Numbered from the stretch's first letter, positions 12,479 to 24,743 are shown. The stretch: DNA of 64,000 nucleotides from Parietaria judaica (GCA_954871525.1 OX940865.1:15080606-15144605); one strand, 5' to 3'. The notes: generated from the sequence alone by a model not told the origin. Made by a program: numbers and translations.

Positions 12479-13860
12479 TGAACTCTCTCTTTGATAATAA
12501 TATTCAATAATAATGGAGATACATAGTCATAGACTACTTTCTGTTCTTCATGCATGGTTCTCCTATTTCGTACGTTTTACGTGGCTTCTTCCATGAAGCT
12601 TCCATGAAATTACGATTTTTTTTTTTTTTTTATGATTATATATTATGGGAAAAGTGTTTTTGTTAATTACTTACAGTCAGAAAAATAATCCGTGTAGGCT
12701 GAATAATGTGGGGAAGGTCCGAGTACCGCGAATAGTTAGAGTAAAAAAAAAAATCGAGGGTAAAATTAAAGAAAAAAGAAGGGTAAATATTCACTGTAAA
12801 TTCGAGACTAATTTAATGTTACACGAGTTATCTTTAAACCAATACAATTTTATTTGACGTCTTAAAAACGAGTGTATGACATATTCAAACAGATATTAAT
12901 TTCTATTATTGGGTTATTGCGACAATGATAAATTACAGTTTGAATTTATAGCACTGTATTACCTAACGTCAAAATTTTGTGGTAGTTCCGGCCTTTTAAA
13001 AAAAATAAAAAAAAATAAAAGCTATAATTTAGGCCGTCGATCTCGCGATCCGACGGCCCAGATTAAAGGACTACACATTAAATAAACGAATTAAATAAAT
13101 AAAAAAATATTTTAAAAAACCCGGAACCAGATTTATTCGGGTCCGACCTTTTCCGGAGCCGGATAAATCCGGTACCGGGTTTTGGGTGGCAAAATTTTTT
13201 TGGTCCGGTCGGTAGCCATTTTGACTCACATTTTGGGGACTACTTTTGAAGCACTTTATATTATAATATACCTAGCGTCAAAATTTGATGATAATTGATA
13301 AATATCACTACAGTTACAATTTTGTAGTAGTTTGATACGTTATGTTTGCGTTTGGTTAAAATTCGTTTTAGTTATAGATTTAATTGTTAATAATTTGATG
13401 TTTAAAAGAACGCAATGATGGTAATTTTCAAGTTAAGATTTATTTAATTCCACTTGTTGAATGTCAATATCATTAATGTAAAATCTACAAATTTCAAGTA
13501 CGTTTTGTAAGAATCCGATATTAATTTTAAAATATTTTAAAATAATCTTAACCTAAAACAATTTAAAGTAACAATTCGAATATATTTGAAAACTTGTAAT
13601 TGTTTTAGATTTTAATTTTTTAAATATTTGATGAAAATTTTTAATTGAAAAATATTATAAAAAGTTAAGTGTATGCCTAAAATAAAATTTAGCAGGAGGC
13701 ATTGAACTGCTAAAGTAACGTTAATGTTTTTTTCCATCAAATATAAAAATCATGCATTAAAGTGCTACAGAAAGTAACATTACGACTTTGAATTATCACC
13801 AAATTTTAACGTTAGGTTTTAAAGTGCTACAAATTTTAACATTTATATTCCCCACTTAAT
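12479..13860. other. AT-rich spacer, no gene seen
   Basis: Mostly A/T with a less AT-rich patch at 13030-13210 (ccgtcgatctcgcgatccgac; 'ggtccgacc', 'ggtaccgggt') that may be a transposon remnant. There is no supported ORF. Confidence 0.4.
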
Positions 13861-14180
13861 AACTCTTTGATTAATTATTTGAAAAGTACGTGTGAAAGGA
13901 ATAAAACCAAATATTTTGCTAATGCGGTATATTGTAATATATATACTTGCTTCTATAAGTTTGGAACTTATTCCCCATTCAAGAAAGTTTGTATATTGAA
14001 TATTACTTTAACTTTGTAGATTGAATATAACTTATAAGCAACTTGTAAAGAATCACATGAGAAAAACAAGCTAGTAACTAACAATTAATTAAGTTTAACA
14101 TCGATTATTCGTCTCATTAATATATGGTTAACTAATATTCTTTACCAGTAAATGTGAAACCAGAGCTTGTAAGTTGTAAC
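13861..14180 (+). repeat. Upstream module, partial copy
   Basis: It matches the later half of the module: 'ataagtttggaacttattcccc.ttcaagaaagt', 'gaatcacatgagaaaaacaagctag', 'catcgattattcgtct', then 'gtgaaaccagagcttgta'. It is collinear with 16140-16380. Confidence 0.7.
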
Positions 14181-14340
14181 TGGCATATGAAAATCCGGTA
14201 TGGGATAATAACCGTATCTTGGTTCTATGTTGACTAAATCCACGAACAGAGCGTTCTAGATTTGAAAAAATTGGAGCCAAAATATAATCCAATTAGAAAA
14301 TATTTTGTTTGTGGATTAGATAACTTGTATTTCATATATT

Positions 14341-16395
14341 AGCGTCGTAATTATTTCAATTCTTTGTAGTCATATGCTCCTATACGAAGTTTAGGCTGAT
14401 TGATAAATTTATAATTTTGGTAATGTTTTAGTTAGGGGTGTTTTTTCAGAATTAATAAAAATCAATTTCGGCCTAAAAATGCCTAAGAAGCCCATATTTT
14501 AAAATGGAGAGGCCTAAAAACTGCGAAAACAATTATTTATCATTGAATAAGTATCAAAATAAGCGAGTATGGTCTTTGGATATGACAATGTGGCCTCGAG
14601 GAGAAATGCATGGCCTGCCACGCTTCACTCATGCCACGTTGGGCTATGTTAAGCCACTTTGGGCGACACTAGGCCACGCATGACCACGCAAAGTAATATA
14701 TAATTATTTTGAGGCCCCTAATAAGTAATTATTAATTACTTAAAGGTCACCCTCCAATAAATAAGATTTTCATTTTAATAAAACCGTAACTCTGAGTCAA
14801 AAGCTCTATATAAAAACTGTTTTCTCTCTTCTATATATATTTCGATTTAAATACCCGACTAATGTCGGAGAGGAGGAGCTAGATAGAGCGGAAGCGCCCG
14901 ATCGCCGACCCGTCCTACAGAGGTTCCCGTCCTCTACGATCGCTGAAATATATCCTGATTCCTAGGGCTTTTTGGTATCAGGTCGGAGAGTCCGATCAGG
15001 GTCTGATCGTCGACCTGCCCTATGGAGGTTCTGACTCTCTACGGTCGCCGACCTATATCTGGGGCCCCAGGCTTTGTTGTTACAGGTCGGAGGACCCGGT
15101 TTTGGTCCAACGGTAAGCGGAGGGTCCGACCGGGATCCAGTCATCGACCTGCACTATGGAGGTTCCGGTTCTAAGTGGTCGGCGATCTATATCCCGAGTC
15201 CTAGGACTTTGCGGTAATGGGTTGGAGGACCCGGTTTCGATCCGATGGTTAACGGAGGGTCTGATTTATCGGATTTCAGAATCCAAACCCCAAGCCCAGA
15301 GATAAGGACGAAGGAGCTAGCTAAAGATAAGGTGCCGAAGGAACCTCCGGCTCTCCAGAGAGCCAAGCAGAAAGAAGGCGCTCGAGGAAGGCTCGAGTGT
15401 CGACCAACCCCCGTCTCCGATATCAGCTCCCGGCTTGCATAAGCAAGCCTAGGTATGCATCTCTCAACTCTCACTACGTAGTGACCTGATCCCAGTAAAA
15501 TGGGTCCGTAGGCAGCCTCACTATAAGTGACGAGGTGCAGCATCATATATATTCACCCCCACGACTCCCTCAATATAAAAGAATAAGATCCAAGCGTCGA
15601 CCTGTCCTACGGAGCTTTCGGTTCTCAATGGTTGTTGAGCCATATCCCGAGGCCAGTCCGACCGCCTAGGCGGAGGTCCTGGGTCTTCGTGGTAATGGGT
15701 CAGACGACCCATTTCCGGTTCGCCAGCTGGTTAACGAATGGTCTGGTCTCCATAAGAACAGTCAATCAAGCCTCTAGCTCAAAAATGTCAACAAACAGTG
15801 ATAAGCCCGGCCCATTATCAAGACATGGTCCGCAACAATGTTTGATCTATTTTTTAGCATCAACAATTTTCCTAAAATTATTATTAAGAAAAGGCGACCA
15901 AAATATTAAATCTCTTCATGAAACATGAGAGGGTAACATTGAGACTAATCATCTGATTATCAAATTTCACAACCATATCACGTGAATTATTTTTTTAAAT
16001 CTTATTCGAGTTTTTTATGAAACGAATATAATTTGATTTGATGTTTAAATAAATAAAAAGAACGACTGTAGGAGATATATTCGTGTATATTTTTTTTTAT
16101 AATTATTAAAAATGTATGAGAGATGGAATAGAACAAGTATTTTGGTAATGTGGTATATTATATATACTTGCTTTGCTTCCATAAGTTTGGAACTTATTCC
16201 CCTTCAAGAAAGTGTATATATTGAACAATATTATTGCAACTTTTTGCATTAAATATCAAAAATCTGCAAAGAACCACATGGGAGAAACAAGCTAGAAAGT
16301 AAACTACCATCGATTATATTGGTCTTATTTATATATTGGTTATCTTATCTTCTTTGACAGTGAAGCGGGAGCTTGTTATAACCGGTCTTTAAAAA
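14341..16395 (+). repeat. Upstream module, copy split by an LTR insertion
   Basis: 14341-14429 matches 11299-11385 ('tttcaattct.tgtagtc', 'gaagtttaggctg', 'aatttataattttggtaatgttt'). The match resumes at about 15867 (cctaaa.ttatt) and runs to 16395. Copy 1 is uninterrupted at this point, so the sequence between is an insertion. Confidence 0.75.
14430..15866. mobile_element. Probable solo LTR, about 1.4 kb
   Basis: The sequence fills the gap in the split module copy. Its left part (cagaattaataaaaatcaat, ttcggcctaaaaatgcc) resembles 32030-32100, so this is a multi-copy family. It contains three or four imperfect tandem units of about 125 bp (near 14895, 15010, 15145 and 15600) with 'tcgacctg.cctatggaggttc', 'gtcggcgacctatatc' and 'ggtcggaggacccggtttc'. 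There is no pol domain. Exact ends and duplication are unresolved. Confidence 0.6.
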
Positions 16396-16499
16396 TCCGT
16401 TTGCATCAGAGTATAATAGGTCGAAAATTTATTAACCAGTAATGAGTGTCAGTAGTCAGTACCGGTTTTAAAATAGTATAATTTTGCGTTGTTTATTCG

Positions 16500-16815
16500 T
16501 ATATATTTTTTTCATCTCTCTCTCCGAGAAATGTATTTATATGAATGAAGGAAATGAACCAACTATTTAGTCTGTTTTGCTATTGGGTTATATATAGTTG
16601 CTACCATAGCATTGGAACTTATTCCCTATAAAATTACTTTGTATATTGAATATTATTATTATTAACTCTCTACATAGAAAGATAAAAAGATCCGAAAGAG
16701 AAAAACCAAGTTAGAGTAGTAATTGTGTGATCATTATTAATTATATTCTTGGTTGAAATATAGATATCCACCGCATCAGTTACGGTGAAACTGAGATCCG
16801 TATATCGTAATGTAT
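16500..16815 (+). repeat. Upstream module, partial copy nearest gene 2
   Basis: A degenerate copy of the later half of the module: 'gaaatgaaccaactattt', 'gcattggaacttattccc', 'gaaagagaaaaaccaag', 'gttacggtgaaactgag'. It lies about 500 bp upstream of the next TATA box. Confidence 0.6.
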
Positions 16816-17312
16816 TTAAAAATTTATTACCGGCCGGCATTGCTTGGTATCGTAAAAATTGGTTATTTCGTTAACTTGTACTTGTAAACAAAGCAATTTT
16901 TTTTTTTCAAACTGTTTTTAAGTATAACTCTGCAATTAAAAAGATATTAATAAAATTAGGGATTTAGTGTCAACTGTCATGTAGTGGTGTAAAAATATTG
17001 GTTCTAAAAAAAATTCGGACCTAGAATATATACATTGGTTCTAGATTTTTTTTTTTTTAATTTCACTTTGTCATAATATATTATATGGTAGCGGGGAGTC
17101 CGAAATTCGGACTCCATATTTACAGCATTACTGTTAGTTGAATTATGTTCTCAAACCCGGGGCAGCAGTAAAAACAAGTTGACAGTTCACAAATTTCTAG
17201 GATAGTTACCGATTTTGAAAGCGGCCTTGTCTAGACCAGGAACCGATATTCAAAATGGTAAAGAAGATAAAAATTTCACCAATAAATAACAGTTCCAATT
17301 CTTTTGCTTTAC

Positions 17313-17392
17313 TATATAAACCCTTCATCCCTCTTCCCAAAATGTACACAGCATATATATCTTCATAATTCCTCATTTCTGTCTACTTAAAC
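17313..17392 (+). promoter_or_regulatory. Promoter and leader of single ubiquitin gene 2
   Basis: TATATAAA at 17313-17320, then 'cttcccaaaatgtacacag' and 'cttcataattcctcatttctgt', matching the promoter at 12128. Confidence 0.7.
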
Positions 17393-17638
17393 ATGCATAT
17401 CTTCGTCAAAACCCTAAGATGCACGGGCAAGGGGATCAAGGTCGAAACCGAGAGCTGCGATACGATCGAGAACATTAAGGCAAAGATCCAGGACAAGGAA
17501 GGAATACCCCCGGACCAGCAGAGGCTCATCTTCAAGGGGATGCAGCTCGAGGATGGCCGCACGTTGGGCGACTACAACGGTATTGTGAAAGACTCAACCC
17601 TTCACCTCGTCCTTCGTTTGCGTGGAGGCTACTTCTGA
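17393..17638 (+). CDS. Single-domain ubiquitin variant with insertions and Lys48Met
   Basis: The 81-residue protein is a ubiquitin fold with an Arg-Cys insertion after Leu8, one extra residue near Gln62 (NGIVKDS replaces NIQKES), Ala46Lys and Lys48Met, and a normal LRLRGG followed by Tyr-Phe. A hydrolase could remove the two-residue tail to expose Gly76, so it may be conjugatable. Without Lys48 it could not extend the main proteasome-targeting chain type. The Leu8 turn, which is part of the main binding patch, is altered by the insertion. [19 protein letters not shown] is unchanged. All indels keep the frame, which argues mildly for coding constraint. It is a paralogue of the 12251 gene, with a shared promoter. 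Confidence 0.82.
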   Translation: MHIFVKTLRCTGKGIKVETESCDTIENIKAKIQDKEGIPPDQQRLIFKGMQLEDGRTLGDYNGIVKDSTLHLVLRLRGGYF

Positions 17639-18657
17639 AACGTCCAAATACTATCCTTTCTCTAATGTATCAAAGTGTATTCTTATGGTTTGCAATAATA
17701 TTCTCCTCTTTATTTGCACTAGGGTTTCATTGTACGATGATATTCTAATGTTTGAATGGTTATGTTCTTGTTGAATACGATATATAATAAATGGCTTATG
17801 AAGTTAGTTCCTTTAAATCTTTTGATGTGTTTGTGTTACTTATGTCTTATGAACTCACGGTGTTCGGTTTCGCGCCGCATAAATGTGGAACATCCCAGTA
17901 AAAAATAGTAATCGTAAAACAGGTTGAGGCAAAAAGTCCAGGCTAGGCTCGGTGTGTCAAGCTATAATTCAGATCCTTTTTTCTAAAATAATTATTTTTC
18001 AAATTAGCAGTTAGGGTTCTATGTTAACTTTATTTCGTGTACTACAGTTTAGAGTTAGACAGTGTTTATAGAGACAAAAACATGGGTGTTTTGCAGTGGC
18101 TTATGTAAAAAATTGGTGAGATTACTCCCTATATTTTATCTATTAGTGTACTCTCTTCATTGAGATTTAGTTCTTGGTCACACACACTGCCTCTTAAACC
18201 TTTTATAAAGTAGTTGATCACTCCAACATATGTAATATAACACATGATCAATTTCAATAATTTTGTAAATTTTTCAAAGTTATCAAGACTTTCGACTTGA
18301 TTCATTTTCTTTATTGAAAACTACATTTTTTTTATTCACAATGATCTTAGTTGATAAATAAAACACTCTTTTAACTATGTGTTGATACACAAATTCTACT
18401 TTCTGCAAGTTGACAAAGCATTACTATCAAGTTGTCAAAAAATAAAAAAAAAATAAAAAATCATGTGACAGAGTGCACAAATATCAAAAGTTGAGGGCTA
18501 TTCTATTCTTAATAATCAATTACTCTATTAATTTATTATTTAGTACAAGCCGAGGAGTTTAATTGTCTATAATGTTTTTGTCACAAATAATTGAGAATTG
18601 AGATATGGTCTATCATCAGAAAGAAAAAAAACATAGTTCAAAATCTCAAGGTTCTTA
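17639..18657. other. AT-rich spacer
   Basis: 3' flank of the single ubiquitin gene, then AT-rich DNA. Nothing else recognised. Confidence 0.4.
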
Positions 18658-18841
18658 GCATGGTTTTAAATATCTGGATATTTCGTCGATATATCCACAA
18701 CGTTCCCATAAAATGAGAAATGCGATAGGATATTCACAGAAAATCGATATATGAATTTCTTTCCATATATCTGTTGGCAAGCAATATATCCATAAATTAG
18801 AGAGAGGGAAATGACAGCGAGATTGGCATTTAGAACCATGC
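18658..18841. mobile_element. Short inverted-repeat element (CATGGTT family)
   Basis: The 184-bp unit has termini CATGGTTTTAAAT and, inverted, CATGGTTCTAAAT, with 'cgatatatccac' and 'ggcaagcaatatatccat' words inside, like the hAT-related elements nearby. I found no flanking duplication. Confidence 0.5.
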
Positions 18842-19719
18842 TTCGTATTAATGTTCGTACTTCGTACTCTATATTTGAATATATATGTTCGTACTCTATG
18901 ACTATATTATGATGCCTAGCTTTTTCATGTTATGTCGACATATGTTATAAGTTATGAGTTTTATGTTATATGTTTGTGTTATGTTATGCTATGATTTATG
19001 AGTGTTTTCTAGGCTATAACTATGTGTCATATTTATTGAATAGTTAATTAGAATCCTATATAAGAATATGATTGAAATATTAAAAATATTTTTCGGAATA
19101 TCAGTCGATATTTTGATCGGCAAGCGATATATCCGTGAAATTTATGCGGTATTATCGGCAAGCGATATATATGGTTCTAAATGCCGATGCCGACGCCATT
19201 TTGCTCCCCCCATTTTACGGACATGCCGCACGTCGACAGATAAATTGATAGAAAAATCGAAAAAGGGCATGCCACATACTACAAATGCCGCATAAATTTC
19301 ACGGGCATGCCGCATGCTGATGGAAATATCGGCGGAAAAGTTGGAAAATAATTTTGAATATTTCAACAATTTTTTTATATAGGTTCAAAATTACTTATTC
19401 ATCACCATAAAACATACATAAATAATAAAAAACTCACACTAATAATTAGACGTCGTATTGATAGGTTATATTTGTATTTATATAAAAATAAAAATTATCC
19501 TTGTAACTTATAGAAAATATAAATATGAGGTTACATTAAAAAAAACATTATATTGATAGGTTACAGTTGTTCACGGGCATGCCGCATGCCGAAGCCATGC
19601 CGATTGCCGCAACTCTTAAAAAATGCGCATGCCGAAGGCATATCGGGAAACTTAAAATCACCACGGAAGAGTCTTTTTGTTTTGATTTACCCACACATAT
19701 ATTCCTTTATTGTTAAAAT
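18842..19719. other. Transposon debris and left edge of duplicated block A
   Basis: AT-rich sequence followed from about 19080 by further GCATGCC/CGGCAAGCG repeat fragments. From about 19250 it matches block B from 48556 (aaaaagggcatgccacatac), which marks the left limit of the large duplication. Confidence 0.55.
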
Positions 19720-19879
19720 CAAGGTGTTAAATTTCGCGATTTTCCATGGAAATGTCGACCGATTTTTTGTTTTTCGAGGATATGCGAAAGGAAAACCTTT
19801 TCGTTTCGCTGGTTTTTTTTTACCATTTTTTGCAAAATTCGCATGGGCAGGTGGATGGAATATCGTTTTTCGTTTTAAG

Positions 19880-20903
19880 CAAGGTTTAAAATGTCGCTTG
19901 CCGATGCCGTTTCGCAATTTTCGTTTTATGGACATATCGCTTGCCGATGGGCATGCCGATGGGCAAATCGTAAAAAAAAGACATGTCGCATGCCGCACAT
20001 ACTGCATTTTTCGCATGGGCATACCGCATGCCGATGAGGTTTTCGACGGATATTTTGTAAAAAATATTTGAGTATTTAAACAAGATATTTATAAAGGTTC
20101 AATATTACCAAAACTAACCTTAAATTTATACCCTGAACCCTATAAACACTAAAGAATTACATTATTTTCATGTCTAACTTATATATCTTATAGGTTGTAT
20201 ATGAGCAACTAAATATTTAATAGGTATTATTTTGATAAGTTCTTTATAATATATAACTATACATGATACATGTTTGATATGTACCATTTTGGCAGATTAT
20301 TTAATTAGTGTTATGTAGTATATGTTTCATATGCACATTCTAAATATATGATACATAGTTATATAATATATAGTTATGTACTCTATCTATTGTTTACACG
20401 GTTGTGAATACTATTAATTATGTGTATATTTTTTAACTAGTAGTTAAGTACTATAGGTACTTTAGTCATAATAATAGTTAGTAGTAGCATGGGTCAAACT
20501 GAAAGAGAAATAAATAAATAAATAAATAAGAAAGAGTATGAAATGGGTCCCACAATAAATAACTCAATGTCAGAAATACAATTTTGTAAAATAAAAAAAG
20601 GGGTAAATGCGTGGGGCCCATCCCCGTCAACTATTCATCGTTACTTTCAAAGAAGTTTTTGCAGAAGCTTTTGAAGCTCTTCAATGGAGTTAGCTTGCAG
20701 AAGCTTTTTTTTACCGAAGTTCCTACTCTTTTTCGCCATTTTGCTTTATAAAAACGACAATCGGCAGATCTTGAGTGTGCCGAACGAAATGCCGCGAGAT
20801 ATTGTAAAAAGACAGCGAAACGATAAGGTTATCGTTTCGCAACTCTTCGAAAAACGAAAACCGCACGAGATGTCGTTCGAAAATCGCGACATTTAATACT
20901 ATA
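19880..20903. mobile_element. Nested hAT element 2
   Basis: 1024 bp inside hAT element 1. The flanking 8-bp duplication is GTTTTAAG (19872-19879 and 20904-20911). The left end is CAAGGTTTAAAATGTCGC and the right end, inverted, is TATAGTATTAAATGTCGC. The block B copy lacks it (gtttttgtgag at the matching site). The interior carries GCATGCCGATG words and no transposase. Confidence 0.85.
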
Positions 20904-21342
20904 GTTTTAAGTGAGTAAAAATTGCGAAAAATGGTATGGATTTCGCAAAAAATCATAATTTTGATAAATTTAGGCAAAAATACCAATTAAACTTTCGACA
21001 AAAACAATTAACTTAATATTATACACTTCAAATAATATTATACATTTAACATACATATTAAATTCATTTAACATACATATACACTTAATATACATATTCA
21101 TTTGTATTATACACTTCAACTAATATTAAATTTGTTAACATACATATATACAATTAACATGCATATTTATTTAACATTACACACTTAATTAACATACATA
21201 TATTTACTTCACATAATAATTGACTTAATATTATACACTTCAAGTAATAAAGTGACTTAATATTATACATTTCACCTACATATTTAAGTTACAAATGTGT
21301 TTTGTTGTATATAATTATATCTTGTATTTATTAAATATGTAG

Positions 21343-22853
21343 TGTTGATGCCGTTTTTTAAATCAAACACTGTTGAGGCCCAAGTTATGGATTTTGGGCC
21401 TGGCCCAATGTCGTTTGTTGACGTGGCGGGCTTTTGTAGACTTCTATGAGGGCCTTGGTTGGCCTTTGTTACGGGGATGACAGATTTTGCTGTTTGTGAT
21501 CTCTCCTTCTGATCCCGTTGACTTTAGGGTGGTCGGCGTTGACTTCGAGGTGAGGTTTTAATTGACCGATTCGGGGACTCTGAGTTGGTGTCTTTGGACT
21601 TTCTTGGATCGAAGGTCTCGTGGCCGTTCAGGGTCCGGGCGATCGGGGTGGCTCGCTACCTGTTACCGCAGAGCCTGGAGATGACCAGGCCGGGTTTTGT
21701 ACAGGTTCGGAATCCACGCGGATCGGGGGTACCGGTGAACGGGGGAGTGAATTCGTCCAATATATTGATCCAGAGATCCCTCTCAGGGTGATCCCTCGGT
21801 CGTTCGGATCTTAGAGGGATTTTCTCAGACCTGACCCTACGACCTAAATAGTGGGCCCCGTCACTTGTCCCCAGACTATCCCAACACCCGTATAGTGGAC
21901 TGAAGATAGGCTGGACACAATGTGGAACAGAGCCTATCAGGCGGGTCGTGGTCTTATGAAAATTCCTCTTCACCTCCGACGCTCAACATTAGTATAATAT
22001 TTGAGGGGAGGCGAGTATAACAGGGGTAGAGAGAGAGAGAACTCGAGTCGAGTGAGTTCGAATGAGTTACCGTTTCAACTGAACTGAGCTTCTATTTATA
22101 ATAGGGTCCAGGGGCCCAAGTGCAGTAAAATATTGTCCAGGGGGGGTCCCGGACAATTTTATAATTGCATTTTAGTCCCTGAAAAAGATGGTCCGATCCC
22201 GGCCGTCCGCGCGAGATCGGACGGCCACCAAGCCCCCAAGGGGGGCCCGCATGGCGCGGATCAAAGGGCAGGGATGATCCCTGCCCTACACGTGGCCTGC
22301 TCGAAGCAGGCCCCCTCGCAAGTGGCAAGGGCGCGGATCCCCGCGCGGGAGCAGACCCATCAGGTTCGTCCGCGTGTCCCTGCGCGGGAGTCCGAGCGAG
22401 CAAGTGGCCGCGTCCCGTGATGGGACGCGGGCGGCTGGGATCGCGCCAGCTGGCGCGATCGTGCGAAGGCAGCCCCCAAGTGGGGGGCTGAGGCGACCCC
22501 GGGTGGGGCCCGCGGGCGAGTGGCGGCGCAGGAAGCCGCCACGTGGCGTGGCCTTGACAGCCGCCGCCCCTGTGGGCCCCGCGGGTGTTCCCTCGGCCAT
22601 TTTTGCTCTCGGGCGCGTCCCGGGTCCGTTTTTCATAAATTTTATGTCGTTTTCGGGGTTCTTCATATTTTTGCGAACACCGGGACACTTTGTTTTTCGA
22701 ATACAGGCCTCCGGAGGGAAATTTGGGTTTGAAATTGATTAATTTGATTAATAAAGATTAATCAAATTATATAATTAATTAACGTGAATTATATTAATAA
22801 TTCCCGTTTAATTAATTCATTCCGTAAATCAATTCCGAGAATTACCCATAACA
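21343..22853. mobile_element. Nested solo LTR, 1511 bp
   Basis: It starts TGTTGATG, ends CATAACA, and is flanked by a 5-bp duplication TGTAG (21338-21342 and 22854-22858). The empty site is preserved in block B near 49613-49625 (atatgtagtttcgaacc). The segment 22180-22620 is very GC-rich, and 'tatttataataggg' near 22092 may be the LTR core promoter. No gag or pol coding is seen, so it is best read as a solo LTR. Confidence 0.88.
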
Positions 22854-23145
22854 TGTAGTTTTGAACCTATATAAATATCTTGCTTAAATACTCAAATATT
22901 TTTTACAAAATATCCGTCGAAAACCCCATCGGCATGCGGTATGCCCATGCGAAAAATGCGGTATATGCGGCATGCGGCATGCCTTTTTTTTACAATTTGC
23001 CCATCGACATACCCATCGGCAAGCGAGATATCCATAAAACGGAAAATGCGAAACGACATTTTAAACCTTGGTTAAAATGAATGGAAAAGTGTAGAAAAAC
23101 TGTTTTTTTTTACAAAATTTTCTACAGTAATACTGTTATTTTAAC

Positions 23146-23984
23146 CAAGGTTTGCATTTTCGACGATAATCGTTGATAATCGCCGATTTTTGGTCTTTTC
23201 GGTAGTTACCGGTAAGTTGCCGGCTGTAATACTTATCGTTTTTATATACTTTTCGACGATTATCGAGCTTTTCGATAAAATATTTTCCAACTGATTTTTG
23301 ACAAAATGCGTGTAAAAAATAGGGACTTTTCTGTTAAATAAAAAAAATTGAATTAAATTTTCGGCAAAAATAATTATACTTACACAAGCCCGCCTCGCCT
23401 CGCCACGTCCGGTCGGACGGCGGCGGCGCGTGTGTGGTGGTGTAACATTTGTGTGAGTCCTCCCCCATCCACAAAATCATATGACCCAAAGGGCCAAAGC
23501 CCTTGTCCCTAATATTTGGTATATAAACATCACCAAACTCTTGTCATCTATCAATGTGGGACTTTTTGTTATTCAACACTAATATCACACATTAACACTT
23601 AACATACACATACACTTCACTTAATAATTTAACTTAATATTACACACTTCAAATAATATTATACACTTAACATACATATTAACTTCACCTAACATACATA
23701 TACACTTAATATGTATATTCATTTAATATTATACACTTCAACTAATATTAATATTATACATATACACTTAATAATTTAACATATGTTTTGTGATATGATA
23801 TTATCAAAATATTTTATAAGTTTTCTGTCGAAAAGTATCGATAATCCGTCGATAATCATCGAAAAGTATCGGTAATCGGTAAGCTACAATATTATAGGTT
23901 TTCCGTCGGTTAATCGGTAAGCTATCGATTAATCCGTCGAAAACGGTAATCGATTTATCGGTAACATCAGTAAGTTGAACCTTG
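23146..23984. mobile_element. hAT element 3
   Basis: 839 bp with ends CAAGGTTTGCA and, inverted, CAAGGTTCAAC. The 8-bp duplication has one mismatch: ATTTTAAC (23138-23145) and ATTTTGAC (23985-23992). The empty site is at 49908-49915. The interior contains tataatcg-like and 'ggtaatcggtaag' words and the inverted relative of 4940-5110 (23400-23570). Confidence 0.82.
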
Positions 23985-24238
23985 ATTTTGACTATTTTTT
24001 TTTGTAGGAGTTATTTTAATTTTTGACTAATTAATTTCCGATTTTTTTTTATACAATAACGAAATTACACTCAGGGACTGTTTACGCAAATACCCTTGTG
24101 AATTTGCTCTTTTAAGAATCCCGCCAAAATTTGCGCGCGAAAATTTCCCGCAATAATATATATTTAGTATTTATACTTAAATTTCGTACATAATTAGCGA
24201 ACATTATTGACCAATTTCAACGAAGAACTGCACTCTTC

Positions 24239-24743
24239 ACTTTTCCAGAAATACAGATCTTTGCCGAAACCCTAGCCGGCAAGAGGATCAAGCTCAATGT
24301 CGAGAGCTCCGAAACCATCCGCAACGTTAAGGCGAAGATCCAGGACCAGCACCGGCTCACCTTCGCCGGAGAATTGCTCGAGGACGACTCCACTCTCGAG
24401 GACTGCGGCATCCCGAACGAGGGCACTCCGAATCGAGCTCTGTCCCCGAAAAGCCATGAAAATCTTCATCGAAACTCCAACTGGCCAGGAGATCGCGCTC
24501 GAGGTCGAGAAATCGGACACCATTGGCGCCATCAAGGCGAAGATCCAGGACCGGCAGAGGCTCATCTTAGATGGTGACCAGCTCGACGCCAAACGCACTC
24601 TGGGGGATTACGACGTGGAGAACGAGAGCAAGCTCCGGCTCGAAACCCAAACCGGCTTTATGTTCCCGTTGGGGGTCGAGCAATCCGACACTATCAGATC
24701 AGAATCTACAAGGAGCAGAAGCTCTACTTGGAAGAAAAACTAG
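24239..24743 (+). pseudogene. Decayed three-unit Ubl gene, copy A
   Basis: Unit 1 reads [20 protein letters not shown] and onward, but the codon aligned with the ATG of related genes is ACT (24239), so the start is lost. A one-base shift in the linker near 24427 separates unit 1 from unit 2, which has its own ATG at 24456 ([10 protein letters not shown]). Units 1 and 2 both lack residues matching Lys33-Asp39. Unit 3 keeps [10 protein letters not shown], then shifts frame. The other frame continues as a Lys/Glu-rich helix-like stretch to about 24830. Linkers read LCPRKA, not LRLRGG. Translation from 24297 would give an out-of-frame start joined to unit 2, which is unlikely to be meaningful. 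Confidence 0.8.

Larger units (their letters stand above)
19720..23070. mobile_element. hAT element 1, block A copy, interrupted
   Basis: Termini CAAGGTGTTAAATTTCGC and, inverted, CAAGGTTTAAAATGTCG are flanked by a perfect 8-bp duplication GTTAAAAT (19712-19719 and 23071-23078). Removing the two nested insertions and their duplications leaves about 0.8 kb, matching the 809-bp copy at 49027-49835. No transposase is visible. Confidence 0.88.

Noticed and set aside
14962..15928. ORFs of 60-119 codons on both strands
   Set aside because: They are inside the LTR insertion and its tandem repeats, with no gag or pol motif.
19553..20071. 172-codon ORF and antisense partners
   Set aside because: It spans the ends of two hAT elements with repeated GCATGCC words. 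It is broken in the sister block.
22092..22742. Overlapping Pro/Arg-rich ORFs up to 198 codons
   Set aside because: They fall within the GC-rich part of the solo LTR at 21343-22853 and resemble no protein family.
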